DNA of 35,373 nt from JBBRNH01 sp038230415 (lineage in GTDB: Bacteria > Bacteroidota > Bacteroidia > Cytophagales > Spirosomataceae): positions 1-35,373 of the forward strand of contig JBBRNH010000059.1 in the NCBI GenBank assembly GCA_038230415.1. Direction: 5' to 3'. Below, piece by piece: positions 1 through 7,742 of this stretch. A program made the translations under genes and the position numbers. The notes under the pieces were generated by a model. The model saw only the letters and a program-made list of their open reading frames with translations, did not search any database and was not told where the DNA came from. How positions within the stretch are numbered: position 1 is the first letter of the stretch; every line of letters starts with the position of its first letter.

Positions 1-312
1 ACGATACAGGCGCGTTCGGCGGTTATCGCTTCCTGAAAAGCCAACAACTTTGTCAGGAAATTTGGTCAGAAAACTACCAACAATCTGCATCACTGTTGCC
101 AGAACCGTTCGCAAGTCCTTGTTATCTGTTACACGTATATCACTCTCCCAACCATCTTCAAGTAAGTCAAGTAGGGCCAAATTATAAAGAATTGGCAGGC
201 TGGTTTCCGTGAACTTGACAATCTTTTTTACGGTCTTTTGTTCGCTAATGCTCTCAAAATCATACCGGATTTCAATCGGTTCGGCGGAGAATGAATAAGG
301 CTTTTCGTTTAT
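1..312 (-). CDS. DUF6934 family protein, partial at window edge, no normal start codon
   Basis: The minus strand reads openly from 312 to the window edge and gives about 104 residues. It ends in GFSGSDNRRTRLYR, which resembles the conserved core of DUF6934 proteins, small Bacteroidota proteins of unknown function. The N-terminus reads NEKPYSFSAEPIEIRYDFES, also in the style of that family. No ATG, GTG or TTG lies in frame between the upstream stop (TAG, 345-343) and this conserved start. The codon where homologues would be expected to have Met is ATA (312-310). The gene may therefore use a rare start, or be a decayed copy that lost its start. The C-terminus lies outside the window. Family assignment is from memory of the motif; function unknown. 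Confidence 0.6.
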   Translation of the reverse strand, partial: MNEKPYSFSAEPIEIRYDFESISEQKTVKKIVKFTETSLPILYNLALLDLLEDGWESDIRVTDNKDLRTVLATVMQIVGSFLTKFPDKVVGFSGSDNRRTRLYR

Positions 313-400
313 TGTGGGGCAAACTAAAGCACAAACATAACCCTATATGCACAAGTTTGTAGCCATTGTAGAGCCAACAGGCGCGACTGTCAATTAGTCG

Positions 401-408
401 TACCTTCG
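401..408 (+). promoter_or_regulatory. Possible -7 box for the GT2 gene
   Basis: TACCTTCG fits the Bacteroidota -7 consensus TAnnTTTG with one mismatch. It ends only 4 bp before the ATG at 413, so transcription would start at or next to the start codon. I see no convincing -33 TTG at the usual spacing, so this is weak. Confidence 0.3.
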
Positions 409-412
409 GATC

Positions 413-1312
413 ATGATTTCCGTAATTCTCCTCAACTACAACTCCAGCCGCTTCACACTCGATTGCGTGGATTCGATAATAGAAAAAACACAATCGACTG
501 ACTATGAGATTATTGTGGTTGATAACAACTCAACTCCCGACGATTTCGCGGCCCTACAACCTCTGGCGCAACAACCCCGGCTAACCCTTGTGCGAAGTGC
601 CGTGAACCTCGGCTTTGCGGGTGGCAACACGCTCGGTGTGCAACACGCCAACCCCCACGCCGAATTTTATTATTTCCTGAATAATGATACGCTGCTCCGC
701 ACCGATGTACTAACGCAACTGTCCGATTTTCTGAACCAAAATCCTGGCGCGGGTCTGTGCGGGGCGAAAATGTTCGATGGGGACGGCAAGAGGCAGCAAT
801 CGTTTTTTTATTTGCCAACGGTGACGAGTAAACTCCTTGGGCATGGCGTGGCGCGGTTGTTCCGGCCCGGTGCATATCCGTCAACCAAACTCGTTTATAC
901 CGCGCCAGTGCAGGTGCCGGTTATTGCGGGCAGCACGTTGTTTTGCCGGGCATCGGCTTTTAACGCCGTTGGCGGGTTCGATACGGCGCATTTTCTGTAT
1001 TACGAGGAAGAAAACCTCTCTAAACGGCTTCAACAGGCGGGTTGGTCGGCGTGGTTTGTGCCAGCCGCCGAGTTTACGCACTTTACCGGCAAAAGCACCC
1101 GGCGCAGTTTCGATGTTGAGAAAGAATATTACATCTCTATTTTTCATTACTTCCGGCGATTTCATTCGTGGCCGGAACGGGTCTTGTTTCGGGTGTACTA
1201 CACGATTAAGAACGCCAAAAAAGTGTTCAGAGACCCGATTTTTGGCCGATTGGCGTGGTTTATTCTGTGCGGAAGCCCGATGAAGGAAAGTCTGCGGTAC
1301 CGGCAGGAGTAA
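413..1312 (+). CDS. Family 2 glycosyltransferase (WbbL/rhamnosyltransferase-like)
   Basis: This 299-residue GT-A glycosyltransferase probably transfers a sugar from a nucleotide-sugar donor to an envelope or exopolysaccharide acceptor. The first residues already form the GT2 core (ISVILLNYNSS, then EIIVVDNNS), so the start at 413 is secure. NLGFAGGNT follows at about 66, and the DxD-type metal site appears as LNNDT at about 89-93. GGFDTAHFLYYEEENLSKRL, at about 188-207, is the acceptor and catalytic-base region seen in rhamnosyltransferase-like GT2 enzymes. No membrane segment is evident. The real donor and acceptor cannot be read from sequence. It stands alone, with no other polysaccharide genes nearby, and converges on the flavin reductase gene. 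Its TAA lies inside an inverted repeat. Confidence 0.9.
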   Translation: MISVILLNYNSSRFTLDCVDSIIEKTQSTDYEIIVVDNNSTPDDFAALQPLAQQPRLTLVRSAVNLGFAGGNTLGVQHANPHAEFYYFLNNDTLLRTDVLTQLSDFLNQNPGAGLCGAKMFDGDGKRQQSFFYLPTVTSKLLGHGVARLFRPGAYPSTKLVYTAPVQVPVIAGSTLFCRASAFNAVGGFDTAHFLYYEEENLSKRLQQAGWSAWFVPAAEFTHFTGKSTRRSFDVEKEYYISIFHYFRRFHSWPERVLFRVYYTIKNAKKVFRDPIFGRLAWFILCGSPMKESLRYRQE

Positions 1313-1369
1313 CGCGGACTTGAAGTCCGTAGTCCGTTAATTTTCACTGCGGACTGCAAGTCCGCGTTA
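1310..1369. repeat. Inverted repeat between two convergent stop codons
   Basis: Arms 1310-1329 and 1350-1369 are 20 bp each, match at 19 of 20 positions, and are separated by 20 bp. The left arm starts on the GT2 stop codon; the right arm ends 2 bp before the flavin reductase stop. Each arm holds a smaller palindrome (GCGGACTTGAAGTCCG and its variant). It could work as a two-way terminator, but it has no clean T-tract. It looks like a dispersed palindromic repeat. Confidence 0.85.
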
Positions 1370-1371
1370 CA

Positions 1372-1845
1372 TTAACTCCGCACCAAGCCTTTCTCGCGCA
1401 GGAAATCATTGGTCATCACCGTTTTTTCGGGATGTAGCACCACTTGTTTCAGTACCTCGCAGACGAATAAATCATGGTCGCCCGCCGGAACGCTGCTCAC
1501 CACCCGGCACTGCGCGTAGCCGATGGCTTCGGTCAGGTAAGGGCAACCGCGTTCGTCGAGGGCGTGGGGCAGGTTTTTGAATTTGTCAATATCTCGCCCG
1601 GTTTGGCGGCCCAACTTGCGGATGAGTCCGGTTTGGTCGGTTGCCAATAGATTGACATTCAGGATGTTTGATTCTCGGACGAGCTCAATCGTGTAATCAA
1701 TCTGATACAGGGCAACGGTTAGCATTTTGCCGCCAAGGGCCGTTTGCATCACCCACGTGGCAATGTTGGCGTTCATCCGGCCATCGGCGGTGGCGGTGCT
1801 GATACTCTGCACATCGTAGTTTTTGTATTTGAGCAGGCGTTTCAT
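1372..1845 (-). CDS. Flavin reductase-like (FMN-binding split-barrel) protein
   Basis: This 157-residue protein matches the flavin reductase-like domain, which binds FMN in a split barrel and usually reduces flavin with NAD(P)H for partner monooxygenases. Seen in the sequence: an N-terminal strand ending in QSISTATADGRMNANIATW, a typical phosphate-loop region; then LTVALYQIDYTIELVRES and NILNVNLLATDQTGLIRKLG. GHD-type residues occur near 122 (PAGDHDLFVCEV). Length is normal for a single-domain member. It has no monooxygenase neighbour, so the partner is unknown. The start at 1845 gives the basic leader MKRLLKYKNYDV; I see no better alternative. Repeat-like DNA begins directly upstream. Confidence 0.8.
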   Translation of the reverse strand: MKRLLKYKNYDVQSISTATADGRMNANIATWVMQTALGGKMLTVALYQIDYTIELVRESNILNVNLLATDQTGLIRKLGRQTGRDIDKFKNLPHALDERGCPYLTEAIGYAQCRVVSSVPAGDHDLFVCEVLKQVVLHPEKTVMTNDFLREKGLVRS

Positions 1846-1846
1846 T

Positions 1847-1880
1847 GTTAGTGGTCAGTGACAAGTAATCAGTGGTTAGT
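1847..1880. repeat. Degenerate GTTAGTGG/CAGTGA repeat
   Basis: This stretch consists of near copies of GTTAGTGGTCAGTGA and ATCAGTGGTTAGT, a low-complexity style seen between genes in many Bacteroidota and cyanobacteria. It starts 1 bp upstream of the flavin reductase ATG, so it forms the 5' leader of that gene. The rest of the gap to 1969 shows nothing I can name. Confidence 0.5.
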
Positions 1881-1969
1881 TTTACAGCGAACAAAGCCGC
1901 GTAAGGTTCTGTTTTTTAGGTAGCGTTCTGAACCGGCCATCAGCCATCAAGTACCAGCCACTCGAAACC

Positions 1970-3196
1970 ATGAAATCATTCGACATACCCGCCTATTACC
2001 GCAGCCGGATTATCACGCCGTTGAAAGAATTTCGGCGCAAAGCCGACAAACTCAAACGCGATTATTCGCCCACGCTGCTCGACTTCGGCCCGGTGCGGTT
2101 CTTGATTGCCCGGCATTTCGGGTTTTGCTACGGAGTCGAAAATGCGGTTGAGATTGCCTACAAAGCCATCGCCGAAAACCCCGATAAACGCATTTTTCTG
2201 TTGAGCGAAATGATCCACAACCCCGATGTAAACGCGGATCTGCTGGGTCGGGGGGTGCGGTTTGTGCTGGACACATCGGGTAATCAATTAATTGACTGGC
2301 AGGAGCTTACGCCCGACGATGTGGTGATTATTCCGGCCTTTGGCACCACCGTTGAAACCTACCAGAAGCTAACCGATATTGGTCTGAACGTCGAAAAATA
2401 CGACACTACCTGCCCCTTTGTCGAGAAAGTCTGGAACAAAGCCACGCAGATTGGCAAACTGAATTATACGGTGGTGGTGCATGGCAAACCAACTCACGAA
2501 GAAACCCGCGCCACGTTCTCGCACAGCAAAGAAACCACGCCAACGGTGGTGGTCAAAAATATGGCTCAGGCCGAGCGGTTGGCGGGCTACATTACCAATG
2601 CACTCCCCCGCGAGCAGTTTTTTGTGGAGTTTGCCAATCAATATTCCGATGGTTTTGACCCTGACCGCGATTTGGCCCGGATTGGCGTAGTGAACCAGAC
2701 CACGATGTTAGCCTCTGATACACAGGGCATTGCTGATTACCTGAAACAGATTATGATCCGGCATTACGGCCTGACCGATGCCACCATTGACCGCCATTTT
2801 GCCAGCACCCGCGACACGCTCTGCTACGCCACCAACGACAATCAGGATGCGACCTACGCCCTGCTCGAAGCCCCGGCAGATTTGGCGGTTGTAGCCGGGG
2901 GGTATAACTCCTCCAATACGTCTCACTTAGTTGAGCTTTGCGCCCAGAAACTGCCAACGTATTTCATCGAATCAGAACAGAAGATTTTGTCGGAATGGCT
3001 CATCCGGCATTTTGATTTGCACACCAAAGAAGAAGTGGTGACGGCGGATTTTCTGCCAATCCAACGTCCGCTAACGGTGATGCTGACCTGCGGAGCCTCC
3101 TGCCCCGATGCTGTTGTTGAAGGTATTTTGCTGAAATTGGTGAGCTATTTCCCCGGCGTAAAATCGGCAGATGACGTGATTGCGAACTTCACCTGA
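1970..3196 (+). CDS. ispH: 4-hydroxy-3-methylbut-2-enyl diphosphate reductase, long form
   Basis: IspH catalyses the last step of the MEP pathway, reducing HMBPP to IPP and DMAPP with a [4Fe-4S] cluster in the cytoplasm. The 408-residue protein is the long type known from cyanobacteria and plants, compared with about 316 residues in E. coli. The three cluster cysteines are C53 (HFGFCYGVENA), C148 (DTTCPFVEKVW) and C285 (DTLCYATNDNQ). The substrate-binding His and the catalytic Glu region are in HGKPTHEET (171-179), and the phosphate-binding SSNTSHL is at 314-320. The motif TCGASCPD is at 373-380. The start at 1970 leads into MKSFDIPAYYRSRII, a sensible N-terminus. Its stop overlaps the convergent glycosidase gene by 8 bp. 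The products would feed the carotenoid pathway to which the CrtD-like gene at 20.4-21.9 kb belongs. Confidence 0.97.
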   Translation: MKSFDIPAYYRSRIITPLKEFRRKADKLKRDYSPTLLDFGPVRFLIARHFGFCYGVENAVEIAYKAIAENPDKRIFLLSEMIHNPDVNADLLGRGVRFVLDTSGNQLIDWQELTPDDVVIIPAFGTTVETYQKLTDIGLNVEKYDTTCPFVEKVWNKATQIGKLNYTVVVHGKPTHEETRATFSHSKETTPTVVVKNMAQAERLAGYITNALPREQFFVEFANQYSDGFDPDRDLARIGVVNQTTMLASDTQGIADYLKQIMIRHYGLTDATIDRHFASTRDTLCYATNDNQDATYALLEAPADLAVVAGGYNSSNTSHLVELCAQKLPTYFIESEQKILSEWLIRHFDLHTKEEVVTADFLPIQRPLTVMLTCGASCPDAVVEGILLKLVSYFPGVKSADDVIANFT

Positions 3197-4883
3197 CCCG
3201 CACCACCACTGCCCGGCTTTCGTTGTGCAGCCGATCCAGCGCGGTCACGGCGTAGGTATAGCGTTTTTTGGGGTCGGCGGTGCGGTCGGTGAATTGGGTC
3301 ACGGCGCGGTTCCAGGGCGAAATAATAAGCATATTACGCGGATCGGTGAGATTGACCATTGCCCGGCGACCCTCTACCCGATAGATAGCAAAGCACCGCG
3401 CTGTGTCGCCGTCAGAAGCACACAAACCCGACTGCCACGCTACCATATTGCCACCGGTAACGGTTGTCAGCGTCAGGTTTTGCACGGGCAGGGGTGGCAG
3501 ACTATCAATCCAGCTCATTTGTGGCACCAGCGCGGGCAATCGGTATGCCCCCTTCTGTAACGAATCACGAATACCTAATGGGTTGTTTACCAGCGACTTT
3601 GCCGAAAAATAAACGCTACCCAGCACGGGCTGTTTGTTGGCTAACGAGGCCGTTTCTGACACCTGCCGGTTGTAGCGCACCTGGGTAGTCATCTGCATCG
3701 GGTCTCGCCAGGCAGCATCACGTTCGCGGGGGTTGCCCACGCGGTAGGCCCCATGCCCGATGTAGAGATGCGCCCGGCCACAGTTTTGTTGCCACCAGTC
3801 CACCATTGTGCGGTAGGGAACGCGCTCAAACTCGGTGGTAAAATAAATCTGCGGCACAATGTAGTCTATCCAGCCTTTCTGCGCCCACTTCCGGGTATCG
3901 GCATAAATATCATAAAACGATTGGCCGCCGTTGGTAGGCGAACCATCGGGGTCGGCTTTCTGGTTTTTCCAGACCCCAAACGGGCTGATACCAAACTTCA
4001 CATATGGTTTCACGGCCCGGATCGAGTCGCGGAGTTGCAGAATGAGTTTATCCACGTTGTCGCGTCGCCAGTCGTTCTTGGTCATGCCGTTGTAGTGCTG
4101 CCGGTAGGCTTCGTCATCTCTAAGAACTTGTCCGTCAATGGCGTAGGGATAAAAATAATCGTCGAAATGAATCCCGTCCACGTCATATTCCCGCACAATA
4201 TTGGCCGTTACAGCCGCCACGTAAGTCCGTACTTCGGGCAGACCGAGGTTAAAAAGTTTGCGCCCGCCGTAGGTCAGAAACCATTCCGGGTGCTGGCGCG
4301 AAACATGGTCGGGGGTGATGACAGACTTGGGGCCAAAGGTTCCCCGGTCGAGGTTGAGCCAGGCATGAAATTCCATGCCGCGCTGATGGGTTTCGTCAAT
4401 CATAAACGCCATCGGGTCATAAAACGGCTCCGGGGCGCGGCCCTGCTGCCCGGTGAGCCACTCCGACCAGGGTTCGGGGCTTTTAGCATAAAACGCATCA
4501 GCGGCAGCCCGCACCTGCACCACCACCGCGTTAAAATTGGTTTGGCGGTAATAATCAAGGAGATACGTGAACTCGCTCTGTTGCTCTTCGCTCGATAATC
4601 CTTTTTTGCTGGGCCAGTCAATGTTCTCGACAGTGGCAATCCAGACTGCCCTGAACTCGTACTTGGGCGCGGGAATGGGCGTGGCGTATTCTGGTGAAGG
4701 CACATCCAACGAATCTGCCGAAACCAATGGTTTCAGCACGTCGGGCGGGGTGGTGGGTTTGGCCGGTGCGGGCGTTGTTGGCCGGGTTTTAACCGGAGCC
4801 GGTATCCGGGCCACATCGGGCTGGGGACGCTGGCAGGTAAGGAATAAAATACCGATGAAGAAAAGGTAAAGAAACCGGGGCAT
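3189..4883 (-). CDS. GHL10-type glycoside hydrolase lipoprotein (DUF187/YngK-like)
   Basis: This 564-residue lipoprotein has the family 10-type glycosyl hydrolase-like domain (GHL10, formerly DUF187). It probably acts on an extracellular or cell-wall polysaccharide, but the substrate is not known. The signal is MPRFLYLFFIGILFLTC, with lipid attachment at C17, followed by a Pro/Thr-rich linker to about 65. The domain opens with FRAVWIATVENIDWPSKKGL. Later come GMEFHAWLNLDRGTF, the likely acidic site YDVDGIHFDDYFYP, and FGISPFGVWKN. The C-terminal 90 residues look like a fibronectin type III module (YTYAVTALDRLHNESRAVVV). An in-frame ATG at 4937 exists, but the -7 box at 4907-4914 lies downstream of it and the lipobox fits only the 4883 start. 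The last 8 bp overlap ispH. Confidence 0.9.
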   Translation of the reverse strand: MPRFLYLFFIGILFLTCQRPQPDVARIPAPVKTRPTTPAPAKPTTPPDVLKPLVSADSLDVPSPEYATPIPAPKYEFRAVWIATVENIDWPSKKGLSSEEQQSEFTYLLDYYRQTNFNAVVVQVRAAADAFYAKSPEPWSEWLTGQQGRAPEPFYDPMAFMIDETHQRGMEFHAWLNLDRGTFGPKSVITPDHVSRQHPEWFLTYGGRKLFNLGLPEVRTYVAAVTANIVREYDVDGIHFDDYFYPYAIDGQVLRDDEAYRQHYNGMTKNDWRRDNVDKLILQLRDSIRAVKPYVKFGISPFGVWKNQKADPDGSPTNGGQSFYDIYADTRKWAQKGWIDYIVPQIYFTTEFERVPYRTMVDWWQQNCGRAHLYIGHGAYRVGNPRERDAAWRDPMQMTTQVRYNRQVSETASLANKQPVLGSVYFSAKSLVNNPLGIRDSLQKGAYRLPALVPQMSWIDSLPPLPVQNLTLTTVTGGNMVAWQSGLCASDGDTARCFAIYRVEGRRAMVNLTDPRNMLIISPWNRAVTQFTDRTADPKKRYTYAVTALDRLHNESRAVVVRVR

Positions 4884-4906
4884 AGAGTTGTCTGATAACG
4901 GATGGG

Positions 4907-4914
4907 CAAAGATA
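4907..4914 (-). promoter_or_regulatory. -7 box for the GHL10 lipoprotein gene
   Basis: TATCTTTG on the minus strand is an exact TAnnTTTG match, 23 bp upstream of the ATG at 4883. No clear -33 TTG is present. It decides between the 4883 and 4937 starts. Confidence 0.5.
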
Positions 4915-5018
4915 GCCGCTATTGGCCGGGCCACCACCTAAGCGGCCAACAGGGCAGATTGGTTGGGAAGGCCACCGGGCGAAACCAACTCGTTTAGTCA
5001 GAAAAAAAGCCGGTTTTA

Positions 5019-5048
5019 TTGATCGTTTCAGGCTATGACCTAACTTAG
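5019..5048 (+). promoter_or_regulatory. Possible promoter for the HTATIP2-like gene
   Basis: TTG at 5019-5021 is followed after 19 bp by TAACTTAG at 5041-5048, one mismatch from the -7 consensus. The ATG at 5070 lies 21 bp further on, the common distance in this window. Confidence 0.4.
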
Positions 5049-5069
5049 CGCACTCACTTCTCTCGCTAC

Positions 5070-5708
5070 ATGACCACGAAATTTATAAAAACAGCTCTTG
5101 TTGTTGGTGCTACCGGCTTGGTTGGCAACAACTTAGTGCGTCAGTTGGCCGACTCATCGCTGTATGAACGGGTAAAAGTGCTGACTCGCCGACCGCTTGT
5201 CTGGCAACACCCGCGTTTGCAGGAGATTAGCTACGATTTTGACCAGCCCAACAGCCTGCTCGTGCAGGCCGACCATATTTTCTGTTGTCTCGGCACCACC
5301 ATCCGGCAGGCGGGTTCGCGCGAAGCTTTCCATAAAGTAGATTACCAGTACCCGATGGATATTGCCCGGATGGGGCTGGCTAATGGCGCATCGCTGTTTG
5401 CTGTTGTGACTTCGATGGGGGCCGATGTCAACTCCACGTTTTTTTATAACCGCGTGAAGGGCGAAATCGAGCGTGATTTAGCCGCCCTCGATTATGCGGC
5501 ACTGCTCATTTTCAGGCCGTCGCTGTTGCTGGGCCAACGGCGTGATTTTCGGCTCGGCGAACGGGTAGGGGAGGGGTTTATGCGGCTGCTGGCCCCGCTG
5601 ATCCCGGCAAAATACCGGGCCGTCGAGGCCAGCAGGGTGGCCGCAGCCATGATCGCAGCCGCGCAAAAAGAGCAATCAGGCGTGTTTGAGTCTGATAAGT
5701 TGCAGTAA
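5070..5708 (+). CDS. NAD(P)-binding HTATIP2/TIP30-like oxidoreductase
   Basis: This 212-residue atypical short-chain dehydrogenase resembles the HTATIP2/NmrA group. The Rossmann dinucleotide motif is at the N-terminus (ALVVGATGLVGNNLVRQL, about residues 9-26). The strand FCCLGTTIRQAGSREAF follows at about 71-87. The YxxxK-like active-site pair appears as FFYNRVKGEIER at about 125-136, after VVTSMGADVNS. The C-terminal part, with LLIFRPSLLLGQR, is also typical of the group. The substrate is unknown; the family includes oxidoreductases and proteins that only bind NADPH. The start at 5070 fits both the Rossmann position and the upstream promoter-like sequence. Its stop is 1 bp from the stop of the convergent reductase gene. 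Confidence 0.85.
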   Translation: MTTKFIKTALVVGATGLVGNNLVRQLADSSLYERVKVLTRRPLVWQHPRLQEISYDFDQPNSLLVQADHIFCCLGTTIRQAGSREAFHKVDYQYPMDIARMGLANGASLFAVVTSMGADVNSTFFYNRVKGEIERDLAALDYAALLIFRPSLLLGQRRDFRLGERVGEGFMRLLAPLIPAKYRAVEASRVAAAMIAAAQKEQSGVFESDKLQ

Positions 5709-5709
5709 A

Positions 5710-6813
5710 TCAGTCAATTTCAACCACTACATTGCGCCCAACGGGGTGCGCCACGCAGGTCAGAATAAAGCCCGCATCGAGTTCTGATTTGGTCAGCCCG
5801 TCTTCTTCGTCAAGTTTAACCTTGCCCGACGTGCATTTGCCCATGCAGGCCGTACACATCCCCGCCTGGCACGAATACGGCAGGTCAATATCTAACTCCA
5901 AAGCCGCTTCGAGAATGGTCTGGTGGGGGGCAACGGCAAATTTGTATTCGTTGCCTTCATACAACACCGTGATTTCGGGCGAATCGTCATCATCGGTGGC
6001 AGCCGCACCACCCGGCTTTTCAATAGAACCAGCAGCCCCGGCTTCAACAACCTCGCCAACGGCAACAGGTACGGTGGCAAAACTCTCTTTAAACACCCGG
6101 TCGGTTGGGATTTTCAGCAACGCCAGGGCCGACCGAACCTCGTCCATCAGTCCGTCTGGGCCGCAGAGATAAAAACTCGCTCCGGCGCGTTCGTCGGCGG
6201 GCATCTTTTCGAGCAGTTTGGTGAGCGAGTGTTGGTTGATGCGCCCTTTCTGCCCAAACCACCCAAACGAGGGCTGACTCAGGACGTGTGTGGTTTGAAA
6301 TCGTTTGGTGCCATGTGCCTTTTCGAGCGCGTCTAAATGGGCTTTGTAGATAATACTCTGCTGGTTGCGATTGCCGTAAATGAGCCAGACGCGGCTTTGC
6401 GGCTCCGTATGCAAAATTGATTTTGCCATCGAAAACAGGGGCGTAATGCCGCTCCCGGCCCCAATCAGTACCACCGTCCGGCGGTTGGCCGGATCGAGTT
6501 TGGGGGTGAATGTTCCTAATGGCTCCAGGGTTTCCAGCACGTCATCGGGCCGAATCCGGTCGCAGAGGTAGTTAGAGACCAGGCCGCCCGGCACCCGTTT
6601 TACCGACACCGCCAGTGATACATCAACGTGCGGTGAACTCGACATGGAGTAGGAACGGCGTACTTTCTGGCCGTTGATGTTGAGCGAAAACGTCAAAAAC
6701 TGGCCCGGCAGGTACCGGATTTCTTCGTTAATCGGGTGCCAGAAGGTCAGCGTTACGGCATCCGGCGTTTCGCGGATAACCTCTTTTACTTTTAAAAAAT
6801 AGCGACTTGCCAT
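5710..6813 (-). CDS. Ferredoxin-NADP reductase-type flavoprotein with C-terminal 2Fe-2S domain (PaaE/HmpX-like)
   Basis: This 367-residue electron-transfer protein moves electrons between NAD(P)H, FAD and a plant-type 2Fe-2S cluster. Its order is FAD domain (1-110; FAD motif RSYSMSSS at 53-60), NAD domain (112-245; IGAGSGITP at 117-125 and CGPDGLMDEV at 218-227), an Ala/Gly/Asp-rich linker (255-280), and the ferredoxin domain. The cluster cysteines are C315, C320, C323 and C353 (CQAGMCTACMGKC, then ILTCVAHP). This is the layout of phenylacetyl-CoA epoxidase reductase PaaE, but no paa oxygenase genes are nearby, so the partner is open. The start MASRYFLKVKEV at 6813 is preferred over 6903, because the longer version adds a basic, unconserved 30 residues and overlaps the kinase-like gene. 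It follows that gene by 52 bp. Confidence 0.9.
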   Translation of the reverse strand: MASRYFLKVKEVIRETPDAVTLTFWHPINEEIRYLPGQFLTFSLNINGQKVRRSYSMSSSPHVDVSLAVSVKRVPGGLVSNYLCDRIRPDDVLETLEPLGTFTPKLDPANRRTVVLIGAGSGITPLFSMAKSILHTEPQSRVWLIYGNRNQQSIIYKAHLDALEKAHGTKRFQTTHVLSQPSFGWFGQKGRINQHSLTKLLEKMPADERAGASFYLCGPDGLMDEVRSALALLKIPTDRVFKESFATVPVAVGEVVEAGAAGSIEKPGGAAATDDDDSPEITVLYEGNEYKFAVAPHQTILEAALELDIDLPYSCQAGMCTACMGKCTSGKVKLDEEDGLTKSELDAGFILTCVAHPVGRNVVVEID

Positions 6814-6865
6814 AAAACTCAGTTGGTGGTCTTTTGGATGATAACGGCCTGATTGGGTTTTGAGT

Positions 6866-7738
6866 TTAGCCAACCGGCGAATGAAACGCAGTGAGCCGCT
6901 CAATGGGGGATTTTAACATCTGCCCCATCATTAGCCCCGCGTCGGTAACGGCCCGGCGCAGTGAGTCAGAAAAATAATGCCCGATTGACCCCACAAAATG
7001 CACCGGATACTGCCGCGCTTCGGGCCACCGAACGAGGTAGGTGTTCAGAAACAGCCTGAATGCGTCTGCCGTAAGTTGCTGCACAAACGGGTGCGTGGCG
7101 TGTTGAGTCAGAAAGGGGGTAAAACCGGCAAAATAGCGGTTTGGAAACGGTTTCTGGTAGGCGTTTTCGAGCAGCGCGGGCCGGTCGAGGGCGTATTTAT
7201 CCCGAAAGGCACGCGCCAGATCGTCGGGTAATTGCTCCTGAAACGCCAGCCTGACCAGGGTTTTGCCGAGGTAGCCCCCGCTGCCTTCGTCGCCGAGCCA
7301 GAACCCCAGCGAGGCTATATTTCGCCGGATAGTCTGCCCGTCAAAAAAACAGGCGTTGCTGCCCGTTCCCAAAATACAGACGATTCCGGGCTGCTGTGGG
7401 CTAACGGCACGGGCCGCGCCGAGCAGATCACTGGCAATTTCAACCTGTTGCAAACCAGGCAAAACGGTTTTCAATGCAACGGATATGCGGGCGTTGCTGT
7501 CTGCATTAACGCAGCCTGCCCCGTAAAAAAACACGGCAGAGATCGCTACATCTGCGGGCATTGCCTGCGCGAGTTGGGGTAATAATTGGTTGCGTAGGGT
7601 GGCAACGATAACCTCCGTATTCTCGTAATAAGGATTAAAGCCATCGGTGTGAAGCAGGCGTAGCGGCTGCCCGGCAGAATCAACGAGTTGCCAGTCGGTT
7701 TTGGTAGAGCCACTATCGGCAATGAGCAGGGTTGGCAT
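6866..7738 (-). CDS. BadF/BadG/BcrA-type ATPase, N-acetylglucosamine kinase-like
   Basis: This 290-residue member of the ASKHA (actin/hexokinase) fold resembles N-acetylglucosamine kinase and BadF-type ATPases. The phosphate-1 loop is right at the start (LLIADSGSTKTDW, residues 4-16). CILGTGSNACFFDG is the phosphate-2 loop, and GFWLGDEGSGGYLGKTLVR is the conserved sugar-kinase segment. HFVGSIGHYFSDSLRRAV near the end is the adenosine region. It most likely phosphorylates an amino sugar in cell-wall recycling, but the substrate is inferred only. The start at 7738 puts the first strand at the N-terminus; the longer frame to 7945 runs through the cytochrome b5-like gene and is a shadow. It lies 4 bp after that gene. 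Confidence 0.87.
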   Translation of the reverse strand: MPTLLIADSGSTKTDWQLVDSAGQPLRLLHTDGFNPYYENTEVIVATLRNQLLPQLAQAMPADVAISAVFFYGAGCVNADSNARISVALKTVLPGLQQVEIASDLLGAARAVSPQQPGIVCILGTGSNACFFDGQTIRRNIASLGFWLGDEGSGGYLGKTLVRLAFQEQLPDDLARAFRDKYALDRPALLENAYQKPFPNRYFAGFTPFLTQHATHPFVQQLTADAFRLFLNTYLVRWPEARQYPVHFVGSIGHYFSDSLRRAVTDAGLMMGQMLKSPIERLTAFHSPVG

Positions 7739-7742
7739 TTGG

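Noticed and set aside
373..380. Fourth and fifth cluster cysteines of IspH (nucleotides would be about 3086-3109; residues given here)
   Set aside because: C374 and C378 in TCGASCPD are conserved in long-form proteins but the cluster ligands by alignment with E. coli are C53, C148 and C285; no second cluster is claimed.
510..1165. Overlapping minus-strand frames under the GT2 gene
   Set aside because: They overlap a gene with complete GT2 motifs and have no recognisable content.
3753..4598. 281-residue open frame on the plus strand
   Set aside because: It is antisense to the GHL10 glycosidase gene, whose domain motifs are clear. The predicted protein shows no family features.
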